Shown: piece by piece, positions 1 to 8,681 of the stretch | Numbering within the stretch: position 1 is the first letter of the stretch | Layout of the letters: every line of letters begins with the position of its first letter | Origin: Gemmatimonadota bacterium | GTDB taxonomy: Bacteria > JAAXHH01 | Assembly (NCBI GenBank): GCA_009837395.1 | Contig: VXTP01000015.1 | Coordinates: 221,181 to 285,180 of the forward strand | Reading direction: 5' to 3' | Length of the DNA: 64,000 nt | Notes under the pieces: model-generated | Database searches by the model: none | What the model was told of the DNA's origin: nothing | Seen by the model: the letters and a program-made list of their open reading frames with translations, nothing else | Translations under genes and position numbers: made by a program

Positions 1-84
1 GCCGTGGAACAGCGACTCGACGCCGTGGAACAGCGACTCGACGCCGTGGAACAGCGACTCGACGCCGTGGAACAGCGACTCGAT
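1..84 (+). repeat. 21-bp tandem repeat, four copies in the window
   Basis: Four consecutive 21-bp units (1-21, 22-42, 43-63, 64-84) are identical except for the final base of the last copy. The unit is exactly seven codons, so copy-number change adds or removes whole heptads without shifting frame. The array may continue to the left of the window. Confidence 0.9.
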
Positions 85-147
85 CGGATTGAAACCGACG
101 TGGCGGAGATCAAGGACCTGCTGGTCAAAGTACTGGCAAAACTGTAG
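1..147 (+). CDS. C-terminal part of a heptad-repeat coiled-coil protein (5' end outside window)
   Basis: The first frame is open from the window edge to a TAG at 145-147 and gives 48 residues. It consists of four AVEQRLD heptads followed by a leucine/isoleucine-rich tail (IETDVAEIKDLLVKVLAKL). The heptad spacing of hydrophobic residues is that of a coiled coil, so this is probably the oligomerising end of a small structural or membrane-anchored protein. The DNA is a nearly perfect 21-bp tandem repeat. A small protein at 62908-63207 has a comparable layout (membrane helix, then repeated RLD-type heptads), which suggests a related type. The function is unknown and the N-terminus is missing. Confidence 0.6.
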   Translation, partial: AVEQRLDAVEQRLDAVEQRLDAVEQRLDRIETDVAEIKDLLVKVLAKL

Positions 148-378
148 TTCGAGTCCACCTGGACAGCGTATGAGGAGACCCCGCCTGCCGCTTAAACTTC
201 TTGAAAGCCCTTCCGGTCATCCTGTATCTTGTCGGGCTGTATCTTCACCGCATCGGCGCGCTGACGGGCCGGGTCTCCGAGGACTGTCGGACCGGGTCGG
301 GCTCACGGTATGGACCGGCATCGGACACCGATGTCGCGCGGCGATGGAAACGGATTCGCAAATTCGAAGGAAGTGCAC

Positions 379-1383
379 ATGAATGAAGAACAGCAGCACG
401 ACGATCTGAAAATCGTCGAGGAACTGAAAGTGGCGGGAGATCGCATACGGACTGAGATTTCCAAGGTCATCATCGGCCAGCAGGATGTGATCCAGCAACT
501 GCTGACTGTCCTCTTGGCAAACGGCCACGCCCTGCTTATCGGCGTTCCGGGGCTGGCCAAGACCCTCCTGATCAATACGCTTTCCAGGACGCTGGATCTC
601 AAGTTCAATCGCATTCAGTTCACGCCCGACCTGATGCCGTCCGACATCACGGGAACGGAAATCCTGGAAGAGGACCGTACGACCGGTCACCGGGAGTTCA
701 AGTTCATCCGCGGACCGATATTCGCGAACGTGATCCTGGCCGACGAGGTCAACCGCACGCCGCCCAAGACCCAGGCGGCCCTGCTGCAGGCGATGCAGGA
801 GCACGAAGTGACGGCCGCTGGCGAGTCCATGAAGCTCGACGAACCGTTTTTCGTCCTGGCGACGCAAAATCCCATCGAACAGGAAGGCACCTATCCGCTG
901 CCCGAGGCCCAGTTGGACCGCTTCATGTTCAGTATCTACATGGATTATCCGTCCCGTACCGAAGAGATCGAAATCGCCCGGAGCACAACGAGCGTTCAGG
1001 AGGCCGAGCCGGAACATATCCTGAAGGGGAGCGACGTAAAGAAACTGCAGCAGTTGATCCGCAGGGTGCCCGTGGCGGACCACGTGGTCGAATACGCCGT
1101 CTCACTGGCGCGCATGACCCGTCCGAACGAGCCGGATTCCCCGCCCTTCATCCGGGACAGGGTCAGTTGGGGCGCCGGACCGCGGGCTTCCCAGTACCTG
1201 ATCCTGGGCGCAAAAGCCCGGTCGGTGCTCATGGGAAACTATACGCCCACGCCGGAAGACGTGCGGGCCCTAGCGTTGCCCGTTCTGAGGCACCGCATCG
1301 TGACCAATTTCAACGCCGACGCGGACGGGGTCACCGCCGATGACATCATCACCCAGCTGATGGATGAAACGAAAGGCGCCTGA
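379..1383 (+). CDS. MoxR family AAA+ ATPase
   Basis: A 334-residue AAA+ ATPase of the MoxR type. These act as chaperone-like ATPases that mature or insert metal into partner proteins, typically with a von Willebrand factor A (vWA) protein made from the same operon. Walker A is GVPGLAKT (about residues 55-62) and Walker B is VILADEVNR (about 118-126), followed by the ATQNPIEQEGTYPLPEAQLDR block typical of the family. An upstream in-frame ATG exists at 310, but the ATG at 379 is preceded by GAAGGAAG and matches the usual MoxR length. The DUF58 gene follows about 60 bp later. The BatA-like vWA and transglutaminase genes that often complete the cluster are absent here, because the next gene is on the other strand. 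Confidence 0.93.
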   Translation: MNEEQQHDDLKIVEELKVAGDRIRTEISKVIIGQQDVIQQLLTVLLANGHALLIGVPGLAKTLLINTLSRTLDLKFNRIQFTPDLMPSDITGTEILEEDRTTGHREFKFIRGPIFANVILADEVNRTPPKTQAALLQAMQEHEVTAAGESMKLDEPFFVLATQNPIEQEGTYPLPEAQLDRFMFSIYMDYPSRTEEIEIARSTTSVQEAEPEHILKGSDVKKLQQLIRRVPVADHVVEYAVSLARMTRPNEPDSPPFIRDRVSWGAGPRASQYLILGAKARSVLMGNYTPTPEDVRALALPVLRHRIVTNFNADADGVTADDIITQLMDETKGA

Positions 1384-1409
1384 TCCTGACGATGGGCGCC
1401 TGATCCTGA
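1375..1409 (+). repeat. 15-bp direct repeat (20-bp period) across the moxR stop codon
   Basis: The 15 bases at 1375-1389, which include the TGA stop of the MoxR gene, recur exactly at 1395-1409. The second copy again places TGA after the same GGCGCC. It looks like a small slippage duplication. Confidence 0.85.
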
Positions 1410-1441
1410 TGCAAGCTCAAATAATAGCTCGACAGCACACC

Positions 1442-2341
1442 ATGAATTCGACCGAACACCGCAAGTACCTCGATCCGATGACCGTGTCCCGGCTCGCCCG
1501 GTTGGATCTCAAGGCGCGGCTGGTCGTGGAAGGGTTCATCGCCGGGCTGCACAGCAGTCCCTACCACGGGTTCAGCGTCGAGTACGCGGAACACCGTCAG
1601 TACATGCCGGGCGATCCCATCAAGCATATCGACTGGAAGGTCTTCGCCAAGTCGGACCGGTTCTACATCAAGGAATACGAAGAAGAAACCAATCTGAAGT
1701 CCTATATCTTCCTGGACGTCAGCGCGTCGATGGAATTCGTGTCTACGGGGATAAGCAAGCTGGAGTACGGGAGATACCTGGCGGCCGCGCTCACCTACCT
1801 CATGCTGAGCCAGCAGGACTCCGTGGGCCTGGTGCTGTACGACGAGCGGATCAGGCAATACGTTCCCCCACGGTCGGTCCGCAACCATCTGCACATCATT
1901 CTGCAACGGCTGCACGCCGCGACGTCCGGATCAGGAACGCGAAGCCGGGCGACCTTTCACTCGCTGGCGGAACGTATCAAGCGGCGCGGGCTTATCATCA
2001 TCATTTCCGATCTGTTCGACGAACCCGGGGACATCGTCGACAGCATCCGTCATTTCCGCCATCGAAAACATGAAGTGATCGTGTTTCGACTGCTGGATCC
2101 CGCCGAGAAGGACTTCGAATTCCGCCATCCCGCCCGTTTCCGCGACATGGAGACCGGGGAAGAAGTATACACCCACCCGCATGTGATCCGTGAAGCCTAC
2201 CTGGGGGACCTGAAGGAACAGGACGAACTGTATACCCGCGTCTGCCGGGAGAACGCCGCGGACTATCTCAGCCTGGACACCGGCACGCCCTTCGACCAGG
2301 CCCTGTTGACCTTCCTCGCCAAGCGCGCCCACCTGGGCTGA
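1442..2341 (+). CDS. DUF58 domain protein (MoxR partner)
   Basis: A 299-residue DUF58 protein, the usual partner of MoxR. The core block GDPIKHIDWKVFAKSDR is followed by a vWA-like segment with FLDVSASM, a MIDAS-type metal site, and later LIIIISDLFDEPGD. It has no N-terminal membrane helices, so this is the short cytosolic DUF58 form. An in-frame ATG at 1364 would overlap the MoxR gene. The ATG at 1442 gives the family-typical beginning ending in YLDPMTVSRLARLDLKARL, although its ribosome site is weak. It is probably co-transcribed with the MoxR gene. The client of this pair cannot be read from the neighbourhood. Confidence 0.9.
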   Translation: MNSTEHRKYLDPMTVSRLARLDLKARLVVEGFIAGLHSSPYHGFSVEYAEHRQYMPGDPIKHIDWKVFAKSDRFYIKEYEEETNLKSYIFLDVSASMEFVSTGISKLEYGRYLAAALTYLMLSQQDSVGLVLYDERIRQYVPPRSVRNHLHIILQRLHAATSGSGTRSRATFHSLAERIKRRGLIIIISDLFDEPGDIVDSIRHFRHRKHEVIVFRLLDPAEKDFEFRHPARFRDMETGEEVYTHPHVIREAYLGDLKEQDELYTRVCRENAADYLSLDTGTPFDQALLTFLAKRAHLG

Positions 2342-2365
2342 CGGCCGCGCCCATCTGGGCTGACG
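2325..2365 (+). repeat. 19-bp direct repeat (22-bp period) across the DUF58 stop codon
   Basis: The segment 2325-2343, containing the last codons and TGA of the DUF58 gene, recurs at 2347-2365 with one mismatch. A further CGCCTGT doublet follows. Same pattern as at the end of the preceding gene. Confidence 0.8.
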
Positions 2366-2387
2366 CCTGTCGCCTGTCGCTAACCGA

Positions 2388-3488
2388 TCAGACAATCACC
2401 GCTTCATCTTCCCTGGAAAAGAAGTGGGCCCTGGCCATGTTCACCAGGAGCGGCAGTTCCGTGTTTATGGCGGGGTCTACGAAGGCGTCCACCCGGGCGA
2501 TGAAGGGATACCGGCCGGTCGTCATGTAGAGGAAAGTCTCGCTTCCCATCGGTTCCACCACCTCGACGGTTGCCTTAATCTGACGAGCTTCCCGCCAGTC
2601 CTTGTTCGCATCCACGGAAGTAATGTCCTCCGGACGGATGCCGAAAGTGACCTCCCGGTCCCGCCAGGGCGACAGCGCCTCCCGCATGCCGTCCGGAATG
2701 GGAAGCCGGAGGCTGCCTTCGTCGAAGGCCGCATGTCCGTTGTCGAAAACGACCCTGCCCTCCAGAAAGTTCATGCCCGGACTGCCGATGAAGCCCGCGA
2801 CGAACCGGTTCGCCGGTTTCTCGTAAAGCTCGAGGGGCGCGGCGACCTGCTGCACCTCGCCGTCTTTCATCACCGCGATCCGGTCGCCCATAGTCATGGC
2901 TTCGACCTGGTCGTGGGTGACGTAGACGATGGTCGCGTCGAGGCTGTTATGGAGCTTGCTGATCTCCGTCCGCATCTGCACGCGCAACTTGGCGTCCAGG
3001 TTCGAGAGGGGTTCGTCGAAGAGAAACACCTTGGGTTTGCGCACGATGGCGCGGCCCACCGCCACGCGCTGACGCTCGCCGCCGGACAGCGCTTTCGGCT
3101 TGCGGGCGAGGAGATGGCCGATGCCCAGGATACCGGCGGTCTCGTTGACCCGCGCCTCGATCTCGGAGCGGGGATACTTGCGCAGCTTGAGCCCGAAGGC
3201 CATGTTTTCGTAGACCGTCATGTGGGGGTACAGCGCGTAGTTCTGGAACACCATGGCGATGTCCCGGTCCTTCGGCGGGACGTCGTTCACGCGTTTCCCG
3301 TCGATGTGGATTTCGCCGGAGGTCACTTCCTCCAGCCCAGCGATCATGCGCAGCGTGGTGGACTTGCCGCAGCCTGAGGGTCCGACGAGGACCACGAACT
3401 CCCGGTCCCTGATCTCCAGGTTGACGTTTCGGACCACGGTGTTCTTGTCGAACCGCTTGTCCACGTTCTTCAGGACCACATCCGCCAT
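2388..3488 (-). CDS. ABC transporter ATP-binding protein, MalK/UgpC type
   Basis: A 366-residue ATPase subunit of a carbohydrate-type (CUT1) ABC importer. It shows Walker A GPSGCGKST, the signature LSGGERQRVAVGRAI, Walker B VFLFDEPLSNLD and a C-terminal TOBE-like regulatory domain, as in MalK, MsmK and UgpC. The start is ATG 3488, preceded by GGAGGAG. A longer frame to 3599 runs through the promoter. No permease or binding-protein gene is adjacent, so it probably energises one or more importers encoded elsewhere, as multitask ATPases do. Substrate unknown. Confidence 0.93.
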   Translation of the reverse strand: MADVVLKNVDKRFDKNTVVRNVNLEIRDREFVVLVGPSGCGKSTTLRMIAGLEEVTSGEIHIDGKRVNDVPPKDRDIAMVFQNYALYPHMTVYENMAFGLKLRKYPRSEIEARVNETAGILGIGHLLARKPKALSGGERQRVAVGRAIVRKPKVFLFDEPLSNLDAKLRVQMRTEISKLHNSLDATIVYVTHDQVEAMTMGDRIAVMKDGEVQQVAAPLELYEKPANRFVAGFIGSPGMNFLEGRVVFDNGHAAFDEGSLRLPIPDGMREALSPWRDREVTFGIRPEDITSVDANKDWREARQIKATVEVVEPMGSETFLYMTTGRYPFIARVDAFVDPAINTELPLLVNMARAHFFSREDEAVIV

Positions 3489-3536
3489 GAAGGCACTCCT
3501 CCGGGACTCTGGCCGGTAGGTCTGTAAGACTCCCGT

Positions 3537-3565
3537 ATTGTGTGACACGCCGGGGGTTTTGTCAA
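3537..3565 (-). promoter_or_regulatory. Putative sigma70 promoter of the ABC ATPase gene
   Basis: Read on the minus strand: TTGACA (3565-3560), a 17-bp spacer, then CACAAT (3542-3537). It lies about 50 bp upstream of ATG 3488. It stands back to back with a plus-strand promoter at 3610-3638. Confidence 0.5.
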
Positions 3566-3609
3566 TACAATATCCCCGCCTGCCAGGCGCGGCATACAAG
3601 CGGTTTTAT

Positions 3610-3638
3610 TTGACTTTGCTCCCAAAAAACGTTATTTT
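3610..3638 (+). promoter_or_regulatory. Putative sigma70 promoter of the cyclodeaminase/aminotransferase cluster
   Basis: TTGACT (3610-3615), a 17-bp spacer and TATTTT (3633-3638) lie in a locally AT-rich stretch about 85 bp upstream of ATG 3725. Divergent from the promoter at 3537-3565. Confidence 0.5.
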
Positions 3639-3724
3639 GTCTGCTCATTTTCGGGAAACAATCCACTTGCCTGTTGCGCCGTGCGCAAACCCCAGATAAC
3701 CGGACTGCCGGGAGGAGTCTTACC

Positions 3725-4672
3725 ATGCCGCTCATCGTCGAGCTGGACCGCATCAAGGAAGCCGTAGAGGGCATCGACGTCATTCAGGATATCGAAGATG
3801 GTTTCGTCGCCTATTCGCAGGGGAAGGTGCAGGTGCCGCCGGTCGGCGAAATGCACTTCGAGGATCCTCCCGGGAACGTGCACATCAAGTACGGCGCGAT
3901 CAACGACGACGACTATTACGTGATTAAGCTGGCTTCCGGATTCAACGACAACCCGACGGTCGGACTGCCCCGCGTCCAGGGCATGATGCTGATCTTCAAC
4001 CAGCGTACGGGCCAGCCCGTGGCCTTTCTGCTCGACCAGGGCTACCTCACCAACGTGCGCACGGCCGCCATGGGGCCGGTCGTGGCCAAGGCCCTCGCGC
4101 CGAAGAACGTCAGCCGCATCGGCGTATTCGGCACGGGTCTCCAGGCGCGCATGCAGGTCGAGTACCTCAAGGGCGTCGTCGATTGTACGGACGTGATCGC
4201 CTGGGGTCGTTCCGCCGAGAGCAAGGCCTCCTACAAGAACGAGATGGAAGCCCAGGGATACACCGTCGAGATTACGGATGACGCCGGCGCCGTGGCGGCG
4301 ACGAGCAATCTCATCATCATGTCCACGCCGTCCCTGTCACCGCTGCTGACCGCCGACCAGGTGCGTCCCGGTACGCACATCACCGCGATGGGTTCCGACA
4401 CGCCGGACAAGATCGAACTCGATCCCGGCGTCCTCGCGAAGGCCGACGTGGTCGTGGCGGACAGCATTCCGCAGTGCAGGCTGCGCGGCGAAATCGCACA
4501 GGCGATGAAGGCCGGCGCCATAACCGAGGACAAGGTGGTCGAGCTCGGAAACGTGATCCAGGATCCGTCCCTGGGCCGCACTTCCGACGATCAGATCTCG
4601 ATCGCCGATTCGACCGGTGTCGCGGTACAGGACATCCAGATTTCCAAAGCCGTCTATCACGCCGTAAAGTAG
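3725..4672 (+). CDS. Ornithine cyclodeaminase / mu-crystallin family protein
   Basis: A 315-residue NAD(P)-binding protein of the ornithine cyclodeaminase/mu-crystallin family. Members include ornithine and lysine cyclodeaminases, alanine dehydrogenase and imine reductases. The motif LTNVRTAA (about residues 108-115) and the Rossmann loop GVFGTGLQA (about 133-141) are intact, and a candidate substrate lysine is K68 in VIKLASGF. ATG 3725 is preceded by GGGAGGAG. The gene heads a plus-strand run of three PLP-type enzymes, which favours a role in amino-acid derivative metabolism. The family does not allow a specific substrate to be named. Confidence 0.9.
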   Translation: MPLIVELDRIKEAVEGIDVIQDIEDGFVAYSQGKVQVPPVGEMHFEDPPGNVHIKYGAINDDDYYVIKLASGFNDNPTVGLPRVQGMMLIFNQRTGQPVAFLLDQGYLTNVRTAAMGPVVAKALAPKNVSRIGVFGTGLQARMQVEYLKGVVDCTDVIAWGRSAESKASYKNEMEAQGYTVEITDDAGAVAATSNLIIMSTPSLSPLLTADQVRPGTHITAMGSDTPDKIELDPGVLAKADVVVADSIPQCRLRGEIAQAMKAGAITEDKVVELGNVIQDPSLGRTSDDQISIADSTGVAVQDIQISKAVYHAVK

Positions 4673-4717
4673 CGGAGCAGGTAGGCTGACCGGCGCAACA
4701 AACCAAGGAGCAAGCAC

Positions 4718-5896
4718 ATGGCAGCGGCCTTCCAGCCTTTCGAACTGGAACGCATCATGTCGGACTGGGAGCAGGTCGTGGAGTACAACCTGTCCGAGAG
4801 CGGCGCGCACCCGGTTAAAGTAAGAGAACTGATCGAACACGATCCGGGCATCCTGGACCGTATGCTGGATACCGAACTGGGCTACGGATACGCGAACGGC
4901 TCACCGGAACTGAGGGAGGCCATCGCCCAGTACTACCCCGGCGCGACCGCCGAGAACGTCCTGGTGACCATCGGCTGCATCGAGGCCAATTTCATCACGT
5001 TCCAGACGCTGCTGGAAGGTGGCGGCGAGGTGGCGGTCCAGGTGCCCTGCTACCTCCAGAGCTGGGGACTCGCGCACAACCTGGGCGCCGTCCGGCGTAC
5101 GTTCCGCCTCGATCCCGACCGCAACTGGGCGCTCGATACGGACAGCCTCGAAGCCGCCGTCTCGAACGAGACAAAGCTGATCTCCATCTGCAATCCGAAC
5201 AATCCGTCCGGACAGATCCTGACGGAAGCCGAAATGGACGCCGTCGTCCGTGTGGCCGAAGGGAGCGGCGCCTACCTCCTCGCGGACGAGATCTACGCCG
5301 GGTCCGAACGGGAACGCGAGGAAGTGTCGCCCACCTTCTACGGCCGGTACGACCGGGTCATTTCGGCGGGCAGCATGTCCAAGTCCTTTGCCATGCCCGG
5401 CCTGCGGATCGGCTGGCTCGTCGGTCCCGAAGACCTGATCAGAAAGCTCTGGATGCGCCACGAGTACCTGACGCTGAGCACGGCCAAGCTGTCCAACCAC
5501 TTCCTCGCGCCTCTGGCGCTGCGCCCCGACGTGCGGAAGGCCATCTTCGATAGGACGCGGGGCTATATACGCCGGGGATGGGATAACTACCGGACCTGGA
5601 TCGACGACAACGCGGACATCCTGAGTCTCGTGCCGCCCCAGGCGACGGCCATTTCATTCGTCCGGTACAACCTGAAGACCGATTCCACGACCTTCGTGAA
5701 CCGGCTTATCCAGGAGAAATCGGTACTCATCGGGCCCGGTGACTACTTCGGCGTGCCCAACCATCTCCGCATCAGCTACGGCCTGCCGCCCGACTACCTG
5801 AACGAGGGGCTGCGCCGTATCTCCAGTCTGCTCCGCCAGGTCGCCGAGGAAGAGGCCGCCGGATCCGAGAACGAGCGCGGCGCGGCCGCCGGCTGA
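4718..5896 (+). CDS. PLP-dependent aminotransferase, class I/II
   Basis: A 392-residue fold-type I aminotransferase. It shows CNPNNPSGQ (about residues 158-166), the aspartate of LLADEIYAG, the Schiff-base lysine K222 in SMSKSFAMPG, and a C-terminal substrate-carboxylate arginine in LRISYG. The start is preceded by AAGGAGCAAGCAC. It lies 45 bp after the cyclodeaminase-like gene and 18 bp before the class V enzyme, so an operon is likely. The amino donor and acceptor are unknown. It resembles the aspartate/aromatic-type subgroup most, and could also be a capreomycidine-synthase-like or C-S-lyase-like enzyme. Confidence 0.9.
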   Translation: MAAAFQPFELERIMSDWEQVVEYNLSESGAHPVKVRELIEHDPGILDRMLDTELGYGYANGSPELREAIAQYYPGATAENVLVTIGCIEANFITFQTLLEGGGEVAVQVPCYLQSWGLAHNLGAVRRTFRLDPDRNWALDTDSLEAAVSNETKLISICNPNNPSGQILTEAEMDAVVRVAEGSGAYLLADEIYAGSEREREEVSPTFYGRYDRVISAGSMSKSFAMPGLRIGWLVGPEDLIRKLWMRHEYLTLSTAKLSNHFLAPLALRPDVRKAIFDRTRGYIRRGWDNYRTWIDDNADILSLVPPQATAISFVRYNLKTDSTTFVNRLIQEKSVLIGPGDYFGVPNHLRISYGLPPDYLNEGLRRISSLLRQVAEEEAAGSENERGAAAG

Positions 5897-5914
5897 TCAC
5901 GGGAAGGGCCTGCC

Positions 5915-7072
5915 ATGAAGCCGTCCCTCGCCCTCGATCCGCTGGTACCGGTCGACGAGTTCCCCGTAGCGCAGACCTGCACGTATATCAACGCGGCCAA
6001 CGTGACGCCCATGTACCGTCCGGCGGCCGCGGCGATCGCCGAATGGTACGGGGACGTCGCCGAGCACGGCAGCAACCACTTCGACGAAGAAGCCGAAGCC
6101 ACGGTCTTCGACGAACTCCACCGGCAGGCGGCCCGGCTTTTCAACGCTTCTCCGACGGACATCGCCGTCGGTTCCAGCACCACCGAACTCCTGAGTTCCC
6201 TCGCCTGGGCGGTCATGCCCGGTGAGGAGACCAACGTCGTCAGCACCGACGTTTCCTTCCCCGCCTCGGTGTACCCCTGGCGGCGCGTCGCCAACCACAC
6301 GGGCTGCGAGATCCGGCTGGCGCACGCGCGGGGAGAAACCGTCGATCCCGATCGCGTCAGGGACCTCGTGGACGATAATACGGCGGTGGTGGCCCTGTCC
6401 CACGTGGAGTTCCGCAGCGGCCAGCGCTGGGACCTCGCCGCCTTTGCGGATATCGCACACCGCCACGGCGCCCTGCTGGTCGTGGATGCCACGCAGTCGG
6501 CCGGGGCGGTGCCCATCGACGCGCCCGCCATGGGCGTGGACGCCGTGGCCGCCGGCGCGTACAAGTGGCTGTGCGGCCCATTCGGCGTGGCCGTCATGTA
6601 CCTTGCGCCTCACCTGGCCACGGGTCTCGAGCCCGGCCTAGTGGGCTTCAGAAGTCAGAAGGACATCTGGGATATCCGCACCGATCCGCCGGACTACCCG
6701 GAGGATGCATCCCGTTTCGAGTTCAGCACCATGGCTTATGGGCTGTCCGGCGGGTTCGCGAATTCGATCGAGTTCCTCGTAGACACGGGTATCGACCGGA
6801 TCTTCGCCCACAACCAGGTGCTGGCCGACCACCTCATCGACGGCCTTGCCGCCATCGGCGCCGAGGTCACCTCCCCCCGGGACGCCGAAGAGCGTTCGGC
6901 CATCGTCACCGCCCGCTTCCCCGGCCACCGGGTTGCCGACGTGGCGAAACACCTGAAGAAAGCGGGCGTCATGGTCGCCCTGCGCGGCCCCGTGATCCGC
7001 TTCTCGCCCCACCTGTACAACAGGACGGCCGACGTGGAACGGGCGCTTGAAGTGATTTCCGGCATGCCCTGA
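5915..7072 (+). CDS. PLP-dependent enzyme, class V aminotransferase family
   Basis: A 385-residue class V enzyme, the family of cysteine desulfurases, isopenicillin N epimerase-like proteins and kynureninase relatives. The cofactor aspartate sits in VVDATQSAGAVP (about residues 189-200) and the Schiff-base lysine is K217 in VAAGAYKWLCGPFG. It lacks an obvious SufS/IscS-type catalytic cysteine loop, so desulfurase activity is not assumed. ATG 5915 follows GGGAAGGGCCTGCC. It lies between two other PLP-type genes. Confidence 0.88.
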   Translation: MKPSLALDPLVPVDEFPVAQTCTYINAANVTPMYRPAAAAIAEWYGDVAEHGSNHFDEEAEATVFDELHRQAARLFNASPTDIAVGSSTTELLSSLAWAVMPGEETNVVSTDVSFPASVYPWRRVANHTGCEIRLAHARGETVDPDRVRDLVDDNTAVVALSHVEFRSGQRWDLAAFADIAHRHGALLVVDATQSAGAVPIDAPAMGVDAVAAGAYKWLCGPFGVAVMYLAPHLATGLEPGLVGFRSQKDIWDIRTDPPDYPEDASRFEFSTMAYGLSGGFANSIEFLVDTGIDRIFAHNQVLADHLIDGLAAIGAEVTSPRDAEERSAIVTARFPGHRVADVAKHLKKAGVMVALRGPVIRFSPHLYNRTADVERALEVISGMP

Positions 7073-7184
7073 TTCCGCCGGCCGTCCCGGCGTGGTGTCG
7101 ACATCAACGAGTTTTCTCCGGCCGTCCGACGCCGGGCGGTCCGACACCGGGCCGGTCATAGCGCCGGTTCGAAACGGAACAACC

Positions 7185-8645
7185 ATGTACAAATTTAAGT
7201 GGTACCAGTCGATCTACGACAACTTTCCGGGAATCGTCGAGGAGGCACGACGCTACGGCGAGGAAATCGGCACACTCAAGCTGAAGCAGGACATCGGCCT
7301 GTACGCCGGAAGCTCGGCCAGACCGGGCAACCTGCCCGACTATGTACTCGACGCGATCGTGGAAGCCAACCGGGGCGGCAAGACCTACCCGGTCCGGGTG
7401 ATCGAAGACGAACTCCGTGAAGTCGTCAAGGACGTCTACGGCGACGAGTACGACGCGGTGGCCGCCAATACCTGCGAAGCGCTGCTGCGGCTCACGCTCG
7501 AGACCCTGTGCGCGCCGCCCTCCATGCGTCACGGAGACATCTACCGTGGCCGCGTGCTCATGCCCTACGGGGAAGACTACGAATGGATCGGCGGATACGG
7601 CCGGGCCTTCCCACCGCGATACAAGAACCTCCTCGTGGACCGGACCATCGCCGGCGGCGAACTGGGCATCGAGAACAAGAGCCTGGCGAACCTCGAGACC
7701 CTTTACGTCCGCATGACCGGCGCGAAGTACGATCCCCATGGGATCCGGTATAATCCCACCTCGCTGCTCACCGCCGTCGACGTGGACGGCACCATCGAAA
7801 ACGTGAAGAAAGCCGCCGGGCGAAACGCTTCGCTGCTCACGGGCATCGCCACGGTTGGATACGACACCCCCAGCTACGGGCTCGGTGCGCAGGACGAGAA
7901 AGGCGCGCCTATCCTCCTGAAGAAACTGGCCGACGTGGCCCAGGATTACGACGTACCATACATTGTCGACACCGGCGGCTCGATTCCCTTCGTCGGCATG
8001 GACCCGCGGGACATCGGCTGCGACATCATCACCTACAGCATGGACAAGCCGGGCCGCGCGCCCGCGTCGGGACTATTGATCGGCAAAGAGGAGATCATCA
8101 ACCCGATCCGCAAGGGCATGGGCCTCGGCGGCCAGCGCTACGGCGAGCTGTCCTCCCACGGAAAGGCGGTCTATACCTTCAGCGATCCGGGCCGGGACAC
8201 CCTGGTGGGCCTGACCGCCTACCTGAAGGTCCTGCGCGACCGGCCCCGCCTGGTCACCGACCCCATAGACCGGTTCCACGAAATCATCGTGGAGGAATTC
8301 GCGCAGATGAAGCCCGCGCGCTTCCGCGACGACCTGATCTTCACGAAGACCTATCAACTGGGCGGCACCGAGCTCAACTACGAACGCACGTGGAAAGACG
8401 GCGCCTTCGGCATCCCGATCTTCAACCTCGAAGACCTTTGGGCCAACACCAATCCCATCGTGCTCGCCCAGGAGCACATGGGCGTCGAACCCGCCACGAT
8501 CTACAGCGGGAAGATGTTCCTCGGTCCCGGTCTGGGGACGTTAGACCAGGAAGGCAACCTGATCGAGGAATACGCGGTACTCGGCGCGAAGACCCTGGTC
8601 AAGGCCGTGGAAATCGTGTGCCGGCATGCGGGGCTGGGGGATTGA
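7185..8645 (+). CDS. Large PLP-fold protein of unfamiliar subfamily
   Basis: A 486-residue protein with the layout of a fold-type I PLP enzyme. An aspartate in YIVDTGGSIPFVG (about residues 259-271) is in the cofactor position, and a likely Schiff-base lysine is K288 in YSMDKPGRAPASG. The N-terminal third (YAGSSARPGNLPDYV, then NTCEALLRLTLETL) resembles the entry and cofactor-phosphate segments of group II or SelA-like enzymes. I do not recognise the exact family. ATG 7185 is chosen over an in-frame GTG/ATG nearer 7092 because the intervening sequence is arginine/serine-rich and non-domain-like. It is the last gene of the cyclodeaminase/aminotransferase run and converges on the KamA gene. Confidence 0.75.
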   Translation: MYKFKWYQSIYDNFPGIVEEARRYGEEIGTLKLKQDIGLYAGSSARPGNLPDYVLDAIVEANRGGKTYPVRVIEDELREVVKDVYGDEYDAVAANTCEALLRLTLETLCAPPSMRHGDIYRGRVLMPYGEDYEWIGGYGRAFPPRYKNLLVDRTIAGGELGIENKSLANLETLYVRMTGAKYDPHGIRYNPTSLLTAVDVDGTIENVKKAAGRNASLLTGIATVGYDTPSYGLGAQDEKGAPILLKKLADVAQDYDVPYIVDTGGSIPFVGMDPRDIGCDIITYSMDKPGRAPASGLLIGKEEIINPIRKGMGLGGQRYGELSSHGKAVYTFSDPGRDTLVGLTAYLKVLRDRPRLVTDPIDRFHEIIVEEFAQMKPARFRDDLIFTKTYQLGGTELNYERTWKDGAFGIPIFNLEDLWANTNPIVLAQEHMGVEPATIYSGKMFLGPGLGTLDQEGNLIEEYAVLGAKTLVKAVEIVCRHAGLGD

Positions 8646-8681
8646 GTTCGTCGGTTACCGCACCATTACCTGTACCGCGCT

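Noticed and set aside
1-84. CRISPR-like array
   Set aside because: The units abut directly with no unique spacers, and the array is in frame coding for heptads.
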